Under the pieces are notes generated by a model. It saw only the letters and a program-made list of their open reading frames with translations. It made no database searches and was not told where the DNA came from. From NCBI RefSeq assembly GCF_000685075.1, contig NZ_BAYD01000018.1:1-64000 (forward strand): 64,000 nucleotides of DNA, in the 5' to 3' direction. Below are positions 28,480 to 38,357 of the stretch, in pieces. The position numbers and the translations under genes were made by a program. The first letter of the stretch is position 1; each line of letters starts with the position of its first letter. The stretch comes from Paraburkholderia oxyphila NBRC 105797. GTDB taxonomy: Bacteria > Pseudomonadota > Gammaproteobacteria > Burkholderiales > Burkholderiaceae.

Positions 28480-30225
28480 TCAAGTCGCCTCGGTGCCACT
28501 ACCGCCGCGCTTGCGCCGATAAAGCAGCTGGCCGCGCGAGATGCCGAGCAACGCCGCCGCGCGCGACATGTTCCCCTCTGCCTGCGCGATCGCCGCATCG
28601 ACCATGGTGTTTTCCATTTCGTCGAGCGTGAGGCCGCGGTCCTTCATCCATTCGGCCACGATCTCGTCAATCGAACGCGACGGAAGGGGCTTCGCGCTGT
28701 CTGCCTGCGGCGCCGTAAAGGCACCTTCTTGTACGGGCTTTGCGGGTGCGCGCTTCAACTCCTTCATGAGCACGACATGCACGGCATCGAGCGAGCGGCC
28801 GTCTTCTGCGAGAATCACGGCGCGCTCGACGACGTTCGAGAGCTCGCGGATATTACCCGGCCAGGAATAGCCGAGCAACATGGCCATCGCCTCCGGTGTC
28901 AGCCCATACACGTCGCGGCCATAGGCATGCGCGAAGCGCTGCATGAAATGCTCGATCAGCACCGGCAGATCCTCCTTGCGCTGCCTTAAGGGCGGAATCT
29001 CGATCGGAAAGACATACAGACGGAAGAACAGATCCTCGCGGAAATGTCCCGTCCGCACGGCCTCCCAGAGATCCTCGTTGGTCGCCGCGACAATGCGCAC
29101 GTTCGCCTGCCGCGCGACGCCGCTGCCGAGCCGCTCGAACTGCCCCGTCTCCAGCACGCGCAGCAGCTTGCCTTGCGCGACGAGCGGCAGCGTGGCCACC
29201 TCGTCGAGAAACAGTGTGCCGCCTTCCGCCAGTTCGAAGCGCCCCGCGCGCGCCGCATCGGCCCCGGTAAACGCACCGCGCTCCACGCCGAATAGTTCGG
29301 ACTCCATCAAGGTTTCAGGAATCGTTGCGCAGTTGATGGCGACGAAGGGACCCGTGGCACGGCGGCTCTGCTCATGCAGCAGCCGCGCGAATGTGCTTTT
29401 GCCCACCCCGCTCTCTCCCAGCAGCAGAACCGTCGCTCCCGTTTGCGCGACACGGTTGATCTTGCCCACCGCAGTCTGATAAGCGGGCGACAGGCCCACG
29501 ATATCCGAGCGGCTCTTCGACTGCTCGAACGCCGCAAGCGCGCTGCGCTGCCGGCCGGGCTGGGCGCGCGTAGCGGCGGGCGCCTCGGGAATCACGGGGG
29601 CCTTGAGAAATTGCAGGTCCGCCTCGGCGTCGTCCCACTCGCTCGCGGGACGCGCGATCACGCGACAAGCCTCGAAGCCCGTCGCCCGGCATTCGACCTC
29701 GCGCACGATGATGAGCTTGCCCACGCACGCGCTCAAATAGCCGCTGGCATAGCCGGTTTCGAGCCAGCAGACCGGCGTTGCCTGGGTGCCTTCCGTGTGC
29801 GTGTAGTGCTCGTCTTCGAACGAGTGCTTCCAGAAGAACTCCAGCGAACAGCGCCCCTTCGCAATGTCGATATCCGCGGCGATCATCTCGACCAGCGCGA
29901 CACCCTGCAAGGCATGCAGCTGTCCGCCGCGCGCGAGCAGGTCGAAGATGCTTGCTTCGGCCGAGTGCAGCTGCAACGCGAGTTGCGCGTCGCGCGTGCC
30001 GGTGGAAAAGCCGATGCGCGTGAGCAGCGTGCGCGCGGTCTGGCTGCCGAGCGAGGCGATCAACTCGCTGCGCAGATCGCTGAGCGACTCGGTGTGCATG
30101 AGGACCATGCGCTGCTCGCCCAGCGTGATTTCGGCGCGTTCGGGCCTGAGACGAAGCTTGTCCCTGATCGGCGCAATGTCCGGGAAAGCCCGGCTTGCAT
30201 AGGCATTCTGCACGTTTGTCTCCAT
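28480..30225 (-). CDS. XylR/DmpR-type sigma-54-dependent aromatic-sensing activator
   Basis: This 581-residue activator has an N-terminal XylR sensor domain (about 15-120) joined to a V4R domain (about 135-195), which in this family binds the aromatic inducer. A Q-linker-like stretch follows, then an AAA+ sigma-54 activation domain with Walker A G270-ESGVGKS277 and the sigma-54 contact loop GAFTGA at 317-322. A C-terminal Fis-type HTH (about 553-574) completes it. It is transcribed away from the dioxygenase operon and should control it through the sigma-54 promoter at 30438-30454. Confidence 0.93.
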   Translation of the reverse strand: METNVQNAYASRAFPDIAPIRDKLRLRPERAEITLGEQRMVLMHTESLSDLRSELIASLGSQTARTLLTRIGFSTGTRDAQLALQLHSAEASIFDLLARGGQLHALQGVALVEMIAADIDIAKGRCSLEFFWKHSFEDEHYTHTEGTQATPVCWLETGYASGYLSACVGKLIIVREVECRATGFEACRVIARPASEWDDAEADLQFLKAPVIPEAPAATRAQPGRQRSALAAFEQSKSRSDIVGLSPAYQTAVGKINRVAQTGATVLLLGESGVGKSTFARLLHEQSRRATGPFVAINCATIPETLMESELFGVERGAFTGADAARAGRFELAEGGTLFLDEVATLPLVAQGKLLRVLETGQFERLGSGVARQANVRIVAATNEDLWEAVRTGHFREDLFFRLYVFPIEIPPLRQRKEDLPVLIEHFMQRFAHAYGRDVYGLTPEAMAMLLGYSWPGNIRELSNVVERAVILAEDGRSLDAVHVVLMKELKRAPAKPVQEGAFTAPQADSAKPLPSRSIDEIVAEWMKDRGLTLDEMENTMVDAAIAQAEGNMSRAAALLGISRGQLLYRRKRGGSGTEAT

Positions 30226-30437
30226 GTTCTTTCGCGTGAGCGGCTGCGTGCGGCACCGCCAGAATTTTTCAGTCGCTGTCTATTTTTTGACATCTGCTGC
30301 GAATTTTCAAGCTTCGGCTACGAGCCGTCCGTTTGCTGCGCCGCGCATCGCGCGCCGCTCGCGATCTGCACCAACTCCCCGGCAGCATTGGGGTTCACGC
30401 CGCAAGACCCACCCGATGCGACGCAGCATTGTCGCGC

Positions 30438-30454
30438 TGGCACGACCGTTGCAT
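30438..30454 (+). promoter_or_regulatory. Sigma-54 promoter of the meta-cleavage operon
   Basis: TGGCAC-GACCG-TTGCAT matches the -24/-12 consensus TGGCAC-N5-TTGCA exactly, with the GG and GC pairs in register. It lies 62 bases before the dioxygenase ATG and downstream of the divergent XylR-type gene. The remaining 200 bp toward that gene should hold the activator sites. An imperfect TTGA...TCAA pair at 30287-30310 is one weak candidate. Confidence 0.85.
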
Positions 30455-30516
30455 TAAGGGAGCCGCGCCGCGATGCTCCCGCACCGGCGCAAAAAAATCA
30501 ATCAACAGGAGACATC

Positions 30517-31416
30517 ATGTCGGAGCTTTCAAGTCTCGGATACGTCGTGTTCAGCGTGAGCGATCTCGCGCGCTGGGAGGCATTCGCCGCCGGCATTCTC
30601 GGCCTCATGCCCGGACGCCGGGCGCCGGGCATGCTCGGCCTTCGCATGGACGAGCACGCGCAGCGCATCCTGCTCGTGGAGGGACATGACGACGATATCG
30701 CCGCCGCCGGCTGGCAGTTCGACACGCGCGACGATCTCGAAGCCTATGTCGAGCGTCTCACCGCAAGCCGCATAGCCGTGCACGAGGGCGATCGCGCACT
30801 TGCCGAAAGCCGCCAGGTCGAGTGCGTATACGTCTGCGACGATCCCAACGGCTTTACGCACGAGTTTTATTTCGGTCCGACGCATGCGTCCATCTCCACG
30901 CCGTTCCGCTCGCCGCTGCTCAAGGGCGCGGGCTTCGAAACGGGGCGCCTCGGCATGGGCCATATCCTTCCGGTCGCACGCGACTACGCGCAATCGCTCG
31001 ACTTCTACCGCAATGTGCTGGGCCTGCGCGTGAGCGATACGATCCGCGACTCGCACACCGTGCCCGGCGCGACCGTCGATGCCACCTTCTTCCACACACG
31101 CACGGGCCGCCACCATTCGCTCGCGACCATGGCGATGCCGTTTCCGAAGCGCCTGCATCACGTGCTCGTGCAGGTGCAGGACATGGACGACGTGGGCATG
31201 GCCTACGACCGCTGCGTGAAGGCCGGTCTGCGCATTCACGCGGGGCTCGGTCATCACCCGAATGACCGCATGTTCTCGTTCTACGTGGAAACGCCGTCGG
31301 GTTTCGGGCTGGAATATGGCTACGGCGGCATCGTCATCGACGATAACGCGTGGGAAGTCAAGAACTACAGCCAGTTGAGCGACTGGGGCCATCGCCCGCA
31401 GCCCGCTGCGCAATAG
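30517..31416 (+). CDS. Extradiol (meta-cleavage) catechol dioxygenase, two-domain type I
   Basis: From ATG 30517 (AGGAG six bases upstream) this is a 299-residue, two-domain vicinal-oxygen-chelate enzyme like BphC/HsaC. The C-terminal domain carries the Fe(II) ligands: H149 in 'MGHILPV', a His of the H214-H215 pair in 'RLHHVLV', and E266 in 'GLEYGYG'. The catalytic His is in 'RHHSLA' (199-200), with Y256 nearby. It opens a catechol next to the hydroxyls. BphC-like two-domain enzymes favour catechols with a bulky 3-substituent. First gene of the operon. Confidence 0.9.
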   Translation: MSELSSLGYVVFSVSDLARWEAFAAGILGLMPGRRAPGMLGLRMDEHAQRILLVEGHDDDIAAAGWQFDTRDDLEAYVERLTASRIAVHEGDRALAESRQVECVYVCDDPNGFTHEFYFGPTHASISTPFRSPLLKGAGFETGRLGMGHILPVARDYAQSLDFYRNVLGLRVSDTIRDSHTVPGATVDATFFHTRTGRHHSLATMAMPFPKRLHHVLVQVQDMDDVGMAYDRCVKAGLRIHAGLGHHPNDRMFSFYVETPSGFGLEYGYGGIVIDDNAWEVKNYSQLSDWGHRPQPAAQ

Positions 31417-31471
31417 ACCTGCTGCGCTCGCACGGAAATCCCCCTATTTCATACGGTTTGGAATACTAATC

Positions 31472-32008
31472 ATGCAGCTAGAGACTCAAGACTGCACACT
31501 GCCCGTGGTGTGCGGCACACCCGCCACGCCCGATGCCTTCAGGGCCGGCATGCGCCGTCTCGCGGGCGGTGTCTGCGTGCTCACCTCCGAGCTGGACGGC
31601 CTGCCGGTCGGCCTCACGGCCACCGCCGTCACCTCGCTTTGCGCCGAGCCGCCGCGCCTGCTCGCCTGCGTCAACCGCAAGGTCTTCGCCCACGCGGCCT
31701 TCGAGCGCACCCGCACCCTCTGCGTCAACGTCCTTGCCGCCGAGGACACGCCTGTCGCCATGCGCTTTGCCGGCATGGTGCCGAACGTGAGCGGCGCCGA
31801 GCGCTTTGCCGAGCGCGAGTGGCAAGGCACGCCGCCCATGCTCGCCGGCGCGCTTGCGAGCTTCGCCTGTCGTGTGGTCGAGATCGTCGCGGCGCACAGC
31901 CATTCGATCCTGATCTGCGAGGTCGAACGCATCGCCATGCGCGAGACGGCCGCCGCCCCGCTCGTCTACGCGCAGGGCCAGTTTGGACACTTCAGCAGCA
32001 TCAACTAG
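31472..32008 (+). CDS. Flavin reductase component of a two-component monooxygenase
   Basis: This 178-residue protein of the flavin reductase-like (HpaC/HsaB) family supplies reduced flavin to the monooxygenase encoded next. Blocks seen are 'FRAGMRRLAGGVCVLTS' near 23-39, 'GLTATAVTSLCAEPPRLLACVNR' (quoted in part as LTATAVTSLCAEPP) near 48-70, and 'NVLAAEDTPVAMRFAG'. Toward the end is 'HSHSILICEVERI'. It lies 55 bp after the dioxygenase gene and 17 bp before the oxygenase gene. Confidence 0.88.
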   Translation: MQLETQDCTLPVVCGTPATPDAFRAGMRRLAGGVCVLTSELDGLPVGLTATAVTSLCAEPPRLLACVNRKVFAHAAFERTRTLCVNVLAAEDTPVAMRFAGMVPNVSGAERFAEREWQGTPPMLAGALASFACRVVEIVAAHSHSILICEVERIAMRETAAAPLVYAQGQFGHFSSIN

Positions 32009-32025
32009 AAACCAGGAGACGACAC

Positions 32026-33252
32026 ATGAATGCCCTCACCGATACCGTCCAGCAACCCACCGTGAGCGAACTGGTGGAGCGCGCTCGCGCCATGATTCCC
32101 GCCTTGCGGGCCAACGCCGCCGAAGTCGAGAAAGCGCGCAGCGTGCCGAAGGAAACCATCGACGCGTTCAAGCAAGCCGGATTCTTCAAGATCCTTCAGC
32201 CGCGCCGCTGGGGCGGCTGGGAAATGAACCCGGGCGTATTTTCAAAGGTGCTGATGGAACTGGGCCGCGGCTGCCCGTCGAGCGCCTGGAACATGATGAT
32301 CCTGGGCGTCCATCAATGGGAATTCGGCCTGTTCGACGAACGCGCCGCCCATGACATGTGGGCCGCCGACAACAGTGTGCTGGTCGCGTCGTCGTATGCG
32401 CCCTTCGGCAAATGCCGCAAGGTGGAAGGCGGCTGGATGCTCGGAGGGGAATGGAAGACGTCGAGCGGCTGCGACCACGCGCAGGGCGGCGCGATCCTCG
32501 GCGCGTTCTGGCTCGACGACGAAGGCAATCGCCGCGACTATCGCTCGTTTCTGGTGTCGCGCAGCGACTACGAGATCATCGACGACTGGCACGTCGTGGG
32601 TCTCGCGGGCACGGGTAGCAAGAGCGTGCGCATCAAGGGCGAAGCGTTCATTCCCGACTATCGCTCGCACAGCATCGTCGACTACCAGAAGACCGAGCGC
32701 GGCACGCCGTATCTTCATCCGTTCAACCAGGTGTTCTATTCGGCTGTGTCGTCGGTGATCGTGGGCTACGCGCGCGGCATGATCGACCTCTACATCGAAC
32801 AGATGGCGCCGCGCCAGAATATCGTCGGGCCAGCCGGCGCCGCCGCGCAAAACCCCTATGTGAAGGACAAGCTCGGTAACGCGATGCTGCTGGTGCGCTC
32901 CGCGCAGGCGCGGCTCGCGCAGGTGTTCGCCGAGGCGCAGGCCCATGTCGAGCGTGGCGAACTCGTGCCGCTGCACGACCGTGTGTTCCACTTCCTCGAA
33001 ATCCAGCGCTGCGGCAAGGACTGTCTCGACGCCTCGACGATGCTCTGGAAGAAACTCAGCGCGCGCGCCATCTGGCTGAACAATCCCGTGCAGCTGTGGA
33101 TGCGCACGATGCTCGTGGCCGCGAATCACATCACGCAGAACGAGGACGACAACGCGGGCGTGCTGGGCGGCTATCTGCTGGGCCAGGGCGTGCCGCCCTT
33201 CATCTACGGCCTGCCCGAGGAAGCCGCCGCGCTTGCGGGAGCGTGCGCATGA
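32026..33252 (+). CDS. Flavin-dependent aromatic monooxygenase, oxygenase component (HsaA/HpaB-type, acyl-CoA dehydrogenase fold)
   Basis: This 408-residue protein has the acyl-CoA dehydrogenase-like fold of group D monooxygenases: N-terminal helices with 'FKQAGFFKILQPRRWGGWE', a beta domain with 'GGEWKTSSGCDHAQGGAILGA' (in part), and 'WHVVGLAGTGSKSV'. A C-terminal helical bundle ends 'LGGYLLGQGVPPFI'. Such enzymes use reduced flavin and O2 to hydroxylate a phenol ortho to its hydroxyl, making the catechol for the upstream dioxygenase. AGGAG precedes the ATG, and its stop overlaps the hydratase start (ATGA). Confidence 0.88.
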   Translation: MNALTDTVQQPTVSELVERARAMIPALRANAAEVEKARSVPKETIDAFKQAGFFKILQPRRWGGWEMNPGVFSKVLMELGRGCPSSAWNMMILGVHQWEFGLFDERAAHDMWAADNSVLVASSYAPFGKCRKVEGGWMLGGEWKTSSGCDHAQGGAILGAFWLDDEGNRRDYRSFLVSRSDYEIIDDWHVVGLAGTGSKSVRIKGEAFIPDYRSHSIVDYQKTERGTPYLHPFNQVFYSAVSSVIVGYARGMIDLYIEQMAPRQNIVGPAGAAAQNPYVKDKLGNAMLLVRSAQARLAQVFAEAQAHVERGELVPLHDRVFHFLEIQRCGKDCLDASTMLWKKLSARAIWLNNPVQLWMRTMLVAANHITQNEDDNAGVLGGYLLGQGVPPFIYGLPEEAAALAGACA

Positions 33253-34037
33253 CACTCGACGCCACGACACTCGACGCGCTGGGCGATCGCCTCTACACCG
33301 CCTGGCATACGCGCAGTGCAATCGAGCCGCTTACGCAGACCCACGCGCAGCTGACGATCGAAGACGCCTATCGCGTCCAGCAGCGCTTCGTTTCGCATCG
33401 TCTCGAGCGCGGAGAGCGCATCGTCGGCAAGAAGATCGGCGTGACGAGCGATGCGGTGATGTCGATGCTCGGCGTGAATCAGCCCGATTTCGGCCAGCTG
33501 CTCGACGGCATGATCCGCGACGACGGCGCATCGATCGACACGCGCGAACTGATCCAGCCCAAAGCGGAAGCCGAAATCGCCTTCGTGCTCAAGCGCGAGC
33601 TGCGCGGCCCCGGCGTGAGCGCCGCCGACGTGATCGCGGCCACGGAAGGCGTCATGCCGTGCTTCGAGATCGTGGACTCGCGCATCCGCGACTGGAAGAT
33701 CCGCATCGAGGACACCGTGGCCGACAACGCCTCATGCGGCCTCTTTGTCCTCGGCGATCGGCTCATCGATCCGCGCGCGCTGGACTTGCGCACCTGCGGC
33801 ATGGTGCTCGAGAAGAACGGCGCGGTGGCGGTCACCGGCGCAGGCGCGGCGACCATGGGCTCGCCCGTTATCGCGGTGGCCTGGCTCGCGAACACATTGG
33901 GCCGTCTTGGTACGGCCCTCGAAGCCGGCTCGGTGATTCTTTCGGGCGCACTCGGCGCCATGGTGCCGGTCGTGGCGGGCGACAGCCTGCGCGCGACGAT
34001 CGGTGGCCTGGGCGGCTGCTCGATCCGCTTTCGCTAG
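33249..34037 (+). CDS. mhpD: 2-oxopent-4-enoate (2-keto-4-pentenoate) hydratase
   Basis: This 262-residue member of the fumarylacetoacetate hydrolase-like hydratase group adds water to 2-hydroxypenta-2,4-dienoate to give 4-hydroxy-2-oxovalerate. The family features are 'GKKIGVTSDAVM', 'QPDFGQLLDGM', metal-binding acidic positions in 'QPKAEAEIAFVL', and 'CFEIVDSRI'. The C-terminus has 'GSVILSGALGAMVPV'. Its start overlaps the oxygenase stop by four bases. It is the first of three lower-pathway genes, but the C-C hydrolase gene is inserted before the other two. Confidence 0.92.
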   Translation: MTLDATTLDALGDRLYTAWHTRSAIEPLTQTHAQLTIEDAYRVQQRFVSHRLERGERIVGKKIGVTSDAVMSMLGVNQPDFGQLLDGMIRDDGASIDTRELIQPKAEAEIAFVLKRELRGPGVSAADVIAATEGVMPCFEIVDSRIRDWKIRIEDTVADNASCGLFVLGDRLIDPRALDLRTCGMVLEKNGAVAVTGAGAATMGSPVIAVAWLANTLGRLGTALEAGSVILSGALGAMVPVVAGDSLRATIGGLGGCSIRFR

Positions 34038-34088
34038 GGCGCGCCCTTCCCTCTTGTCGTCATACGCACACAACGCAACCCAACCTGA

Positions 34089-34961
<873 letters not shown>

Positions 34962-34977
34962 CACGGGTGACACGGCG

Positions 34978-35003
34978 TGCGGATGCGCCTTCGCGCATCC
35001 GCA
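34978..35003 (+). other. Perfect hairpin inside the catabolic operon
   Basis: TGCGGATGCG, six-base loop CCTTCG, CGCATCCGCA gives a 10-bp perfect stem in the 63-bp gap between the C-C hydrolase and acetaldehyde dehydrogenase genes. No T-run follows, so it is more likely an mRNA processing or stability element than a strong terminator. Confidence 0.6.
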
Positions 35004-35024
35004 CCACTCTAGGAATTGTTAAGC

Positions 35025-35975
35025 ATGACTACACGAATCAAGGCCGCGATCATCGGCTCGGGCAACATCGGCAGCGACTTGATGATCAAGATCCTGCGTC
35101 ACGGCCAACATCTGGAGATCGCCGCGATGGTGGGCATCGATCCCGCCTCGGACGGACTCGCCCGCGCCGCGCGCATGGGCGTCGTCGCGATCAGCGACGG
35201 CGTTGAAGGACTCGTGCGGCATCCCGTCTTTGCCGACATCGACATCGTCTTCGATGCCACCAGCGCCGGCGCCCACATTCACAACGACGCCCGGCTGCGC
35301 GCGCTGAAACCGGAGCTGCGCATGATCGACCTCACGCCGGCGGCCATCGGACCGTACTGCGTGCCGGTGGTCAACGGCGCCGAGCATCTGGACGCGCGCA
35401 ACGTCAACATGGTGACCTGTGGCGGTCAGGCCACCATCCCCATCGTAGCGGCCGTGTCACGCGTCGCGCCGGTCCACTATGCGGAGATCGTCGCCAGCAT
35501 CTCGAGCAAAAGCGCAGGCCCGGGCACGCGCGCCAACATCGACGAGTTCACGGAAACCACCTCGCGTGCCCTGGAAGCCGTGGGCGGCGCGCGCAAAGGC
35601 AAGGCCATCATCGTCCTCAACCCCGCCGATCCGCCGCTCCTGATGCGCGACACGGTGTACTGCCTGAGCGACGCGGCTGACGAAGCGGAGATTGCGCGCT
35701 CGATCGAAGCCATGACGGCGGACGTGCAGCGCTACGTGCCGGGCTACCGCCTCAAACAGAAGGTGCAGTTCGACCGCATCGCGGCGAGCGCCCCGCTGCG
35801 AATCCCCGGCGTGGGACACGTCAGCGGCCTGAAGACCTCGGTGTTTCTCGAAGTCGAAGGCGCCGCACACTATCTCCCCGCCTATGCGGGCAATCTGGAC
35901 ATCATGACGAGCGCCGCGCTCGCGACGGCGGAGCGGCTGGGCGCGGCGCTGGCCGGCGTCGCGGCCAATGCATGA
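35025..35975 (+). CDS. mhpF: Acetaldehyde dehydrogenase (acylating)
   Basis: This 316-residue enzyme oxidises acetaldehyde to acetyl-CoA with NAD+ and CoA. The N-terminal Rossmann motif is '[12 protein letters not shown]' (9-20), and the catalytic thiol is C132 in '[13 protein letters not shown]'. The dimerisation/aldolase-contact half follows. It forms a channelled complex with the aldolase encoded next; the two genes overlap by four bases. I start at ATG 35025 rather than an upstream TTG because the family begins directly on the Rossmann strand. Confidence 0.94.
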   Translation: MTTRIKAAIIGSGNIGSDLMIKILRHGQHLEIAAMVGIDPASDGLARAARMGVVAISDGVEGLVRHPVFADIDIVFDATSAGAHIHNDARLRALKPELRMIDLTPAAIGPYCVPVVNGAEHLDARNVNMVTCGGQATIPIVAAVSRVAPVHYAEIVASISSKSAGPGTRANIDEFTETTSRALEAVGGARKGKAIIVLNPADPPLLMRDTVYCLSDAADEAEIARSIEAMTADVQRYVPGYRLKQKVQFDRIAASAPLRIPGVGHVSGLKTSVFLEVEGAAHYLPAYAGNLDIMTSAALATAERLGAALAGVAANA

Positions 35976-37006
35976 CGACGAAAGGCAGACCCATGAAACG
36001 CGAGACTCCACTTTACCTCTCCGACGTGACGCTGCGTGACGGCAGCCACGCGATCCGCCATCAGTACAGTGTCGAGCAGGCGAGGACCATCGCGGCCGCG
36101 CTCGACGCGGCCGGCGTGGATTCCATCGAGGTCGCGCACGGCGACGGATTGCAGGGCGGCAGCTTCAACTACGGTTTTGGCGCGCACACGGACATCGAAT
36201 GGATCGAAGCGGTTGCAAGCGTGGTGCGCCGCGCGAAGATCGCGACGCTGCTGATCCCCGGCATCGGCACCGTGCACGATCTCAAGGCGGCCTACGACGC
36301 GGGCGCGCGCATCGTGCGCGTCGCCACGCATTGCACGGAAGCCGATATCGCGCTGCAGCACCTCGACTATGCGCGCACGCTCGGCATGGAAGCAGTCGGC
36401 TTCCTGATGATGAGCCACATGACCACGCCGCAGAAGCTTGCCGAACAGGCGAAGCTGATGGAGAAAAGCGGCGCGACCTGCTGCTATGTCGTCGACTCGG
36501 GCGGCGCCCTCACGATGCGCGACGTGCGCGAGCGCTTTCGCGCCTTCAAGGACGTGCTCGATCCGGCGACGCAGACCGGCATTCACGCGCACCACAATTT
36601 GAGCCTTGGCGTCGCCAACAGCATTGCCGCCGTCGAGGAAGGCTGCGACCGCATCGATGCCAGCCTCGCGGGCATGGGCGCGGGCGCCGGCAATGCGCCC
36701 CTGGAGGTGTTTGTCGCGGCGGCCGAACGCATGGGCTGGACACACGGCTGCGATCTCTATGCGCTGATGGATGCCGCCGACGACCTCGTGCGTCCCTTGC
36801 AGGACCGGCCGGTACGCGTCGATCGCGAAACGCTCGCGCTAGGTTACGCGGGTGTCTATTCGAGCTTCCTGAGGCACAGCGAGGCGGCGGCGCACAAATA
36901 CGGGTTGAGCACCGTGGACGTACTGGTCGAACTCGGCCGCCGCCGCATGGTGGGCGGCCAGGAAGACATGATCGTGGACGTCGCGCTCGATCTGCTCAAG
37001 CGTTAG
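35972..37006 (+). CDS. mhpE: 4-hydroxy-2-oxovalerate aldolase
   Basis: This DRE-TIM (HMGL-like) metal aldolase has 344 residues (or 337 from ATG 35993, which has its own AAAGG-like site). It splits 4-hydroxy-2-oxovalerate into pyruvate and acetaldehyde. Motifs are '[14 protein letters not shown]' near the start (catalytic Arg-Asp and His), 'IEVAHGDGL', and the metal-binding '[11 protein letters not shown]'. The C-terminal helical domain that contacts the dehydrogenase is present, so this is a complete MhpE-like subunit. Confidence 0.94.
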   Translation: MTTKGRPMKRETPLYLSDVTLRDGSHAIRHQYSVEQARTIAAALDAAGVDSIEVAHGDGLQGGSFNYGFGAHTDIEWIEAVASVVRRAKIATLLIPGIGTVHDLKAAYDAGARIVRVATHCTEADIALQHLDYARTLGMEAVGFLMMSHMTTPQKLAEQAKLMEKSGATCCYVVDSGGALTMRDVRERFRAFKDVLDPATQTGIHAHHNLSLGVANSIAAVEEGCDRIDASLAGMGAGAGNAPLEVFVAAAERMGWTHGCDLYALMDAADDLVRPLQDRPVRVDRETLALGYAGVYSSFLRHSEAAAHKYGLSTVDVLVELGRRRMVGGQEDMIVDVALDLLKR

Positions 37007-37143
37007 TCCAAACTCCCCATACACATCGGGAAGGAGATTCACTCACCCATATCAATCGTAGTCCGAACCATAAAACTATCTGGAGATTTTTGCCTGGGTG
37101 CCTAGAACGAAAGCCGTCGCGCACCCGGGCAGGAGACGAAAAC

Positions 37144-38241
37144 ATGCTGAAATCAGGAAATAAGTCGGTGCGCGCCGCCGTGGGTGGCTGCGCGCTGCTT
37201 TGCGCCGCGAGCCTTGCGCATGCGCAGAGCAGCGTCTCGCTATACGGCATCGTGGATGCGAGCCTGCTCGTGACGAGCCGCACGCGCGATAGCGCCAGCG
37301 GCGCCAACGACGGCACGCGCGTTTCGCTGACCGACAGCGGCCTCTCGCCCTCGATGTTCGGTTTGACCGGCAAAGAGGATCTGGGTGGCGGGCTCGTCGC
37401 CGAATTCAAGCTGGAGAACGGCTTGAACATCGCGAACGGCGGCTATAACAACTCCAACGGCAATCTGTTCGGACGGCAGGCCTGGCTAGCGCTGCACGGC
37501 GGCTTCGGCGAGGTGAAAGCGGGCCTGCAATACTCGCCCTTCTTTCTCGCGCTTTACGATCTCGATCCGCGCGGCTGCCCGGAATTCGGCAGCGGCCTCG
37601 TTCCATATCTGGACAATGTCGTGGGCACCGGGGTTTTCAATGCCAACGCACTCACCTGGACATCGCCGGCTCTCGCAGGCTTTCAGGGTCGCGCGATGAT
37701 TGCGCTCGGCGGGGAAGCGGGCAATTTTCAGGCTGGCCGCCAGTATTCCCTGAGCCTGCGCTATGACAATGGCACGCTGGCCGTCGAGGGCGCCTTCTAC
37801 GACGGCAACGGCGGCGGCACCGTTGCCACCCCGTTGCCCACGACGGTGCCGTTCGTGGGCCGCACGCTGGGCGCCTCGTACAAGATCGGCTCGCTCACGG
37901 CGAAAGCCTCGTTCGCGAGCTACAAGGTCGCCGGTGGTTTCAGCAACAACGTCTACGGCGGCGGCCTCGACTACTTCGTGCTGCCGCAATTCGATGTGAA
38001 CGGCGGCGCGTGGCTGACGAGCGATCGCCACGATACCGGCAACCATTCGATTCTCGCGGCCGTGGGTGCGAACTACCTGCTCTCGCGCACCACCACGCTC
38101 TACGCCCAGATTGGCGTGGTCAACAATCATGGCGCGATGAACACGGGGCTCGACGTCGATGGCGCATCCGTGGATAGCGCGCTCTACGGCACACACGGCA
38201 CCACCGTGGGCGGCAATGTTGGCATTCGCCATATGTTCTGA
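37144..38241 (+). CDS. Outer-membrane porin (Burkholderiales OmpC-type, Porin_4)
   Basis: This 365-residue general porin has a signal peptide cleaved after 'AHA' (about residue 27), then the typical start 'QSSVSLYGIVDASLLV'. It also has 'SMFGLTGKEDLGGGLVAEFKLE' (quoted in part), 'GRQAWLALHGGFGEVKAG', and a C-terminal '..GIRHMF' ending in Phe for BAM recognition. It is 137 bp after the aldolase gene with its own AGGAG site. As the last gene of the cluster it probably admits the aromatic substrate. Confidence 0.92.
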   Translation: MLKSGNKSVRAAVGGCALLCAASLAHAQSSVSLYGIVDASLLVTSRTRDSASGANDGTRVSLTDSGLSPSMFGLTGKEDLGGGLVAEFKLENGLNIANGGYNNSNGNLFGRQAWLALHGGFGEVKAGLQYSPFFLALYDLDPRGCPEFGSGLVPYLDNVVGTGVFNANALTWTSPALAGFQGRAMIALGGEAGNFQAGRQYSLSLRYDNGTLAVEGAFYDGNGGGTVATPLPTTVPFVGRTLGASYKIGSLTAKASFASYKVAGGFSNNVYGGGLDYFVLPQFDVNGGAWLTSDRHDTGNHSILAAVGANYLLSRTTTLYAQIGVVNNHGAMNTGLDVDGASVDSALYGTHGTTVGGNVGIRHMF

Positions 38242-38357
38242 CGACTCGAGCAAGGGGGCCGGCCGGTGAGATCGTTCCAACGCGAAACGGTCCGCCAATT
38301 CGCAAGCCGACCGGTGCCGATGCGCGAACGCGACGCTCCCGTACCGATCTGAATCGG

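Noticed and set aside
30283..30312. TTGA...TCAA pair as the XylR-type activator site
   Set aside because: Spacing (16 bases) does not match known XylR/DmpR sites; noted only as a weak candidate.
29374..30516. Long upstream extension of the dioxygenase frame opposite the regulator gene
   Set aside because: The dioxygenase starts at 30517 with AGGAG; the extension covers the regulator gene and promoter in antisense.
36199..37143. Long upstream extension of the porin frame through the aldolase gene
   Set aside because: The porin signal peptide begins at 37144 after its own AGGAG; the upstream part is the aldolase gene in another frame.
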